Source: Phycisphaerales bacterium UBA5793
GTDB taxonomy: Bacteria > Planctomycetota > Phycisphaerae > Phycisphaerales > UBA5793
DNA: 64,000 nt
Assembly (NCBI GenBank): GCA_002418285.1
Contig: DIDT01000066.1
Location: forward strand, 62,001-126,000
Reading direction: 5' to 3'
Below are positions 60,673 through 64,000 of this stretch, piece by piece (position 1 is the first letter of the stretch; the number at the start of each line of letters is the position of its first letter). The position numbers and the translations under genes are program-made. Under the pieces are notes generated by a model. It was given only the letters and a program-made list of their open reading frames with translations. It was not told the origin of the DNA and did not search any database.

Positions 60673-61386
60673 ATGAGTTCGAGGTACAGGTTTTTGATGG
60701 CGTCGCTGCTGGCGGGAGCGATGACCACCGGATCGGTCTCCGCCGACGTGATCATCGATGACTTCTCAGCCGTCGACGATCCCACGCCTTGGCCGGTGGT
60801 GATCAGCACACTCACATCAGTTGATATATATGAGAACGGGCTGAGTCATGTCATTGGCGCTTCGCGTCATTCGACAATTCGCGCCACCTTCCTTGAGGAG
60901 CTGGGGCTCGATTTCGTCCAGGCGGCGATCGTTCCAAACTTTGGGATGATCCTTGACTACTCTTCCACGGCAGGCGCGAGGGGTGATTGGAATCTGCTCT
61001 ACGACAATGACGGAGCGGGTCTCTGCGCCGACTTTGGTGCGATCACCGACATTATCCTGGACTTTGCGCGATTCGACTACGCGAACGGCCAACCACTGCC
61101 GATCGTCGTCAGGATTGCCGACACCGTCAACGTCGCCTCGCTCGATCACGCGTTGAACACTTCCGGCCCGCAGAGCATGACATTCTGCCTGGCGGATTTC
61201 AATGGGATCGGCTCAGTCGATCTTTCGGATGTGCAGAGCATCAGCGTCTTTCTCGACCCGGGCGTGGCGGTGGACTTCCGCCTGAGTCGCATTTATGGTG
61301 TGCCAACACCGAGCAGCATGGTATTGCTGACGGCAGGGACCCTTGTCTTCGTCGGCGGTCGACGCAAGCGAAACCTGTTGAACTGA
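60673..61386 (+). CDS. PEP-CTERM-type secreted protein
   Basis: 237 aa with GGAAGGGAGAG upstream. A signal peptide (about 1-24) precedes a beta-sandwich-like body (DVIIDDFSAVDDPTPWPVVI...). The C-terminus is the PEP-CTERM pattern: VPTPSSMVLLTAGTLVF-VGGRRKR, that is, a P-x-P-like motif, a hydrophobic helix and a terminal Arg cluster. Such signals are cut by exosortases (EpsH/XrtA family), linking the protein to a sorting system whose enzyme is not in this window. Function of the body unknown. Followed by a strong terminator. Confidence 0.85.
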   Translation: MSSRYRFLMASLLAGAMTTGSVSADVIIDDFSAVDDPTPWPVVISTLTSVDIYENGLSHVIGASRHSTIRATFLEELGLDFVQAAIVPNFGMILDYSSTAGARGDWNLLYDNDGAGLCADFGAITDIILDFARFDYANGQPLPIVVRIADTVNVASLDHALNTSGPQSMTFCLADFNGIGSVDLSDVQSISVFLDPGVAVDFRLSRIYGVPTPSSMVLLTAGTLVFVGGRRKRNLLN

Positions 61387-61412
61387 CACAAGCGACGGCA
61401 CGATCGTTATAC

Positions 61413-61447
61413 CACGGCACAACACTCTTTCGAGGTGTTGTGCCGTG
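61413..61447 (+). terminator. Terminator between the PEP-CTERM gene and the convergent efflux adaptor
   Basis: A perfect 13-bp stem (CACGGCACAACAC...GTGTTGTGCCGTG) with a 9-nt loop lies 26 nt past the stop; a short T-rich stretch (TTGTT) follows. Confidence 0.75.
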
Positions 61448-61524
61448 TTGTTACTGAATCGCTGGCGTGAATTCTCACCGCGTAAGGCACGCGAATTGGG
61501 CCCGAACCACCGTCGACAGAGAAC

Positions 61525-63039
61525 TCAACCCGCAATCTCACCCGGCGTCGGCGGGCGGAGCAGAACCATGTCGCCCGCTTTGAGTCCGGACTTGATTTCG
61601 ATCATCGTTTCGCTGTTGCGACCGGTGGAAACGGGCTCTTTCTTCCACATCGAGGCACCGCTGGGCACCCAGACGTAAGACTTGCCGCGCTCGACATAGA
61701 CCGCCTGGATCGGCACGGCCAGCGCATCTTCAACCCGACCAAGAATAATGTCGGCCTTGCACCGCATCGAGGGCTTGAGATCCCACTCGTTGGCTCCCTC
61801 TATGAGCAGGCGAATCGTGAACTCGCGGACCTGACTGCCCATGCCCGTTTGCTCAGCCATCACGCCCACGCTGCGGACTGTGGCCTTGAGTTGCAGTTTC
61901 GATACGGCGTCAATCTTCACCGTGGCGGGCATACCGACCTTCACGCGGCTGGATTGCGTTTCGTGCACACGGACGGACGCCACCATGGCGCTGGTGTCGG
62001 GCAGGATGATCAGCAGTTGGTTGGAATAAACTTCCTGGCCAATCTGCAACGGCGGATCTCTGCGCCACGGGTTGCGCCCAACGCTGGAGCCGTAGACAAC
62101 CAACCCATCACTTGGCGCCTTGATGGTGCAGGCGGCAAGTTGATCCTGAAATTTCTGCAAGCGAGTTTCGCGAATCGACAACTGCCGTTCACGGTTGGTC
62201 AGATCCGCCTTCTTCTGCTGGAGGTTGCGCTCGTTGGCGGACACCACTCGATCGTATTCGACCTTGGCTTCATCAACGTCGCTCGTCTTCGACTTCTCGT
62301 CTTTCGGGTACTCATACTCCTCGTAGATACGCTTTGCGAGTAGCGCTTTTTCAAGTTCGGCCTTGGCTTCATCGAGACGATTCTCATCCGTCACCAGCTC
62401 GCTCTTGCTGATAAACCCTTCCTTGAAGAGCATCTCGGAGTTCTCGTAGTCTTCTTTTCGCTGGTCGGCGTTGCGTACAGCAAGCTGGAGGCGGACTTCA
62501 ATGTCCTTTCTCTTTGTCGCAACTTCGCCTTCCTGCCACCGCTTCAACTCCAACTCTGCAAGATCGACGGCGAGCTGGGCTTTTCCCTTGGTCGATTCGT
62601 TCTGGCTGACCTGAAGCTCCACTGCCTGCTGTGCTGAGAACAGATCGTTCCGCGCCGCCTCGACGCTGAGCGTTTCCTCCTCGATGCGGTTGACGATGTC
62701 ATCGCTCGAAAGTTCGACGAGCAGATCGCCTTCCTTGACGCGGCTGCCCTCGTCAATGATCCACTTGATCACGGTCTTGCCATCGACCTGATTGCGGATC
62801 TCGACCGAGTTGAGAGCCTCCAGCTCGCCGGTGGCCGGAATGGCCATGTCAAAAGTCGTGACCTTGACCTTGAATCGATCATCCACGGGGACATTGTCAC
62901 CCGCCGACCCCCGGCTCAATGTGTAGACGATGGCGGTTCCTCCCAGCCCGCCGATGACGACGAGGCCGAGGAGCACTTTCAGAAGTAGGGCATGGCGAAT
63001 GGGCGATTTTCGGTTCATGTGCGGTGCGATTCTGCTCAT
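61525..63039 (-). CDS. Periplasmic adaptor (membrane fusion protein) of an efflux or secretion system
   Basis: 504 aa. The first 40 residues hold a membrane anchor (ALLLKVLLGLVVIGGLGGTA). A lipoyl/beta-barrel part (ALNSVEIRNQVDGKTVIKWI, EGSRVKEGDLLVELSSDDI) flanks a long coiled coil (about 115-290, with AELELKRWQEGE, KAELEKALLAKRIYEEYEYP and QQKKADLTNRERQL). The return part has CTIKAPSDGLVVYGS and VGMPATVKIDAVSKL; AVPIQAVYVERGKSYVWV closes the fold. It would bridge an inner-membrane transporter, not in the window, to the TolC-like protein encoded 37 nt upstream. An alternative start at 63018 exists. Confidence 0.88.
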   Translation of the reverse strand: MSRIAPHMNRKSPIRHALLLKVLLGLVVIGGLGGTAIVYTLSRGSAGDNVPVDDRFKVKVTTFDMAIPATGELEALNSVEIRNQVDGKTVIKWIIDEGSRVKEGDLLVELSSDDIVNRIEEETLSVEAARNDLFSAQQAVELQVSQNESTKGKAQLAVDLAELELKRWQEGEVATKRKDIEVRLQLAVRNADQRKEDYENSEMLFKEGFISKSELVTDENRLDEAKAELEKALLAKRIYEEYEYPKDEKSKTSDVDEAKVEYDRVVSANERNLQQKKADLTNRERQLSIRETRLQKFQDQLAACTIKAPSDGLVVYGSSVGRNPWRRDPPLQIGQEVYSNQLLIILPDTSAMVASVRVHETQSSRVKVGMPATVKIDAVSKLQLKATVRSVGVMAEQTGMGSQVREFTIRLLIEGANEWDLKPSMRCKADIILGRVEDALAVPIQAVYVERGKSYVWVPSGASMWKKEPVSTGRNSETMIEIKSGLKAGDMVLLRPPTPGEIAG

Positions 63040-63076
63040 CAGTCAATGATACCGACGAAAGCGTAAACGGATCGGG

Positions 63077-64000
63077 TCAATTGGGCCCGTCTGGCGGAGC
63101 GTTCTCTCCCGGCTTTGGGGTCACTTCCCCGTCTGGGGTCTCGCCGGGTTTCGCCTGCTCGGGCGGCGTCTCCGCCTTCTGGTACGTCGATTCCCCAGTC
63201 GTACCCATGTTGTAAAGCATCTCGGCTTCCTGAGGCGTCAACTGTTCCATTCCCGGCGGCGCGATGAACTGGCCGTCAGCATCCACACGGAACTGGCCCG
63301 TCTCCAGCAGGTAGCGCATGATCGCCACGCGCAGATCGCGAATGGCCGCATCGCGCGCATCCAGGGCCGCCGAGAGTTCATCCTGCGCGTCGATGATCGT
63401 TCGCGTGGTTACGTCGGCCCGACGAAGTTTCAATCCTTCGAGGCGCCGTTGGATGATTCGGATGCTCTCGTTTTGGATCTGCAGACTGAACAGCGCCAGC
63501 TGAATGTCACGCATCGCTGACCGCACGCTCAATTCCACGTTGTCTTCCGACTCGCGCAGATCGCGCCGGGCCCGTTCGAGATCAATCGTCGCCTGGCGCA
63601 GGCCAATGCGCTCGGTCTCGCGATCGAGAGGCAACCCAAAGGTAATCGAAGCACTGTAGTCGATGTTGGCGCCGTCGAGTTGCAGGCCCGATCGCTTGAG
63701 GCCCGACTCACCGGGGATGCTCGCTGATGCGTTCAGATTCAAGTCGGGAAGCAGATCGTTGCGGGCATTGGCGACGCCACGTCGCGAGTCATCCAGTTGA
63801 TCGCGTGTCGTTTGCAGGTCGAGGCGATAGAGCAATCCCCGCCGGACACTCTCGGCCACGTCGAGCGCGGGCACGGGCAGGTTGAAGGAAGCCACCGTAT
63901 CAATCAAGTACGGGTTGGCAGGCGGCAGTCCCAGACGAATGCGGAATCGCTCCAATTGAACGGTGTAGCGATCGCGCTGATCCGCCAGGCTGTTCTGGCT
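63077..64000 (-). CDS. TolC-family outer-membrane efflux protein, 5' end cut by the window edge
   Basis: The frame stays open to the right end of the window, so the N-terminus is missing; at least 307 codons are present. Helical TolC-type motifs are visible: NSLADQRDRYTVQLERFRI followed by RLGLPPANP, TRDQLDDSRRGVANARNDLLPDL, ASITFGLPLDRETERIGL and ALDARDAAIRDLRVAIMRYL. Such proteins form trimeric channels through outer membrane and periplasm. The C-terminus (about 60 residues) is Pro/Glu-rich and unusual for the family. It lies 37 nt upstream of the adaptor gene, forming a transport operon. Confidence 0.88.
   Translation of the reverse strand, partial: SQNSLADQRDRYTVQLERFRIRLGLPPANPYLIDTVASFNLPVPALDVAESVRRGLLYRLDLQTTRDQLDDSRRGVANARNDLLPDLNLNASASIPGESGLKRSGLQLDGANIDYSASITFGLPLDRETERIGLRQATIDLERARRDLRESEDNVELSVRSAMRDIQLALFSLQIQNESIRIIQRRLEGLKLRRADVTTRTIIDAQDELSAALDARDAAIRDLRVAIMRYLLETGQFRVDADGQFIAPPGMEQLTPQEAEMLYNMGTTGESTYQKAETPPEQAKPGETPDGEVTPKPGENAPPDGPN

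Noticed and set aside
1..64000. Mobile element, prophage or defence island
   Set aside because: No transposase, integrase, terminase, restriction, toxin-antitoxin or Cas-like gene was seen; gene content is uniform in composition and mainly housekeeping or secretome.
1..64000. tRNA or rRNA genes
   Set aside because: No cloverleaf with a GGTTCGAATCC-like T-arm or rRNA consensus segment was noticed on reading; a covariance search was not possible.

Overview
The window reads as chromosomal DNA of a Planctomycetota bacterium, most likely of the Phycisphaerae/Phycisphaerales type. This is inferred from gene content and was not tested against a database. Pointers are the high GC, the long form of PurF (644 aa), a secretome of modular proteins with beta-propeller (SBBP-like) repeats, a PEP-CTERM-type protein, several small membrane proteins with an N-terminal CxxCGY...CPECG zinc ribbon, and a secreted alpha/alpha-toroid protein. 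I see no tRNA, rRNA, insertion sequence, prophage or CRISPR array. Fifty protein genes are called, two of them cut by the window edges.

Layout. 1-7.8 kb: four tandem minus-strand genes for secreted proteins (one cut by the left edge), including an M36-like metalloprotease; they share N-terminal modules and a C-terminal domain of about 100 residues with four cysteines. 8.2-18.2 kb: housekeeping block (purF, a PpiD/SurA-like protein, rpsD, mnmG, an RRM protein, purD, a Bcp peroxiredoxin). 18.3-29.4 kb: second secretome block with two seven-repeat beta-propeller proteins carrying the same four-Cys C-terminus, an orphan ExbD, a metallophosphoesterase, and two M14 carboxypeptidases that share a different C-terminal domain. 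29.4-33.9 kb: minus-strand run of a universal stress protein, a thioesterase, a secreted alpha/alpha-toroid protein and three membrane proteins linked by ATGA overlaps, the first of which looks like the membrane part of a P1B-ATPase without its catalytic domains. 34-44.8 kb: ftsK with an extreme acidic tail, dut, a nitrilase-family amidase, rnr, a YlbF-family protein, an AhpD-like protein, an unrecognised 458-aa protein, ppa, and an MtfA-like peptidase. 44.8-51.5 kb: surface-glycan locus (two GT4, one GT2, an AsnB-type amidotransferase). 51.5-60.4 kb: small membrane and zinc-ribbon proteins, a 66-bp coding tandem repeat, a GNAT and icd. 60.7-64 kb: PEP-CTERM protein, efflux adaptor and a TolC-like protein cut by the right edge.

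The observation most worth following is the four-Cys C-terminal domain. It always sits at the extreme C-terminus (seen complete in five proteins, begun in a sixth), behind unrelated N-terminal modules (metalloprotease, beta-propeller, lectin-like modules). That pattern fits a sorting or surface-attachment module that coexists with PEP-CTERM in this genome. The two M14 peptidases end in another domain with a similar terminal pattern. The role is inference; the shared sequence is visible directly.
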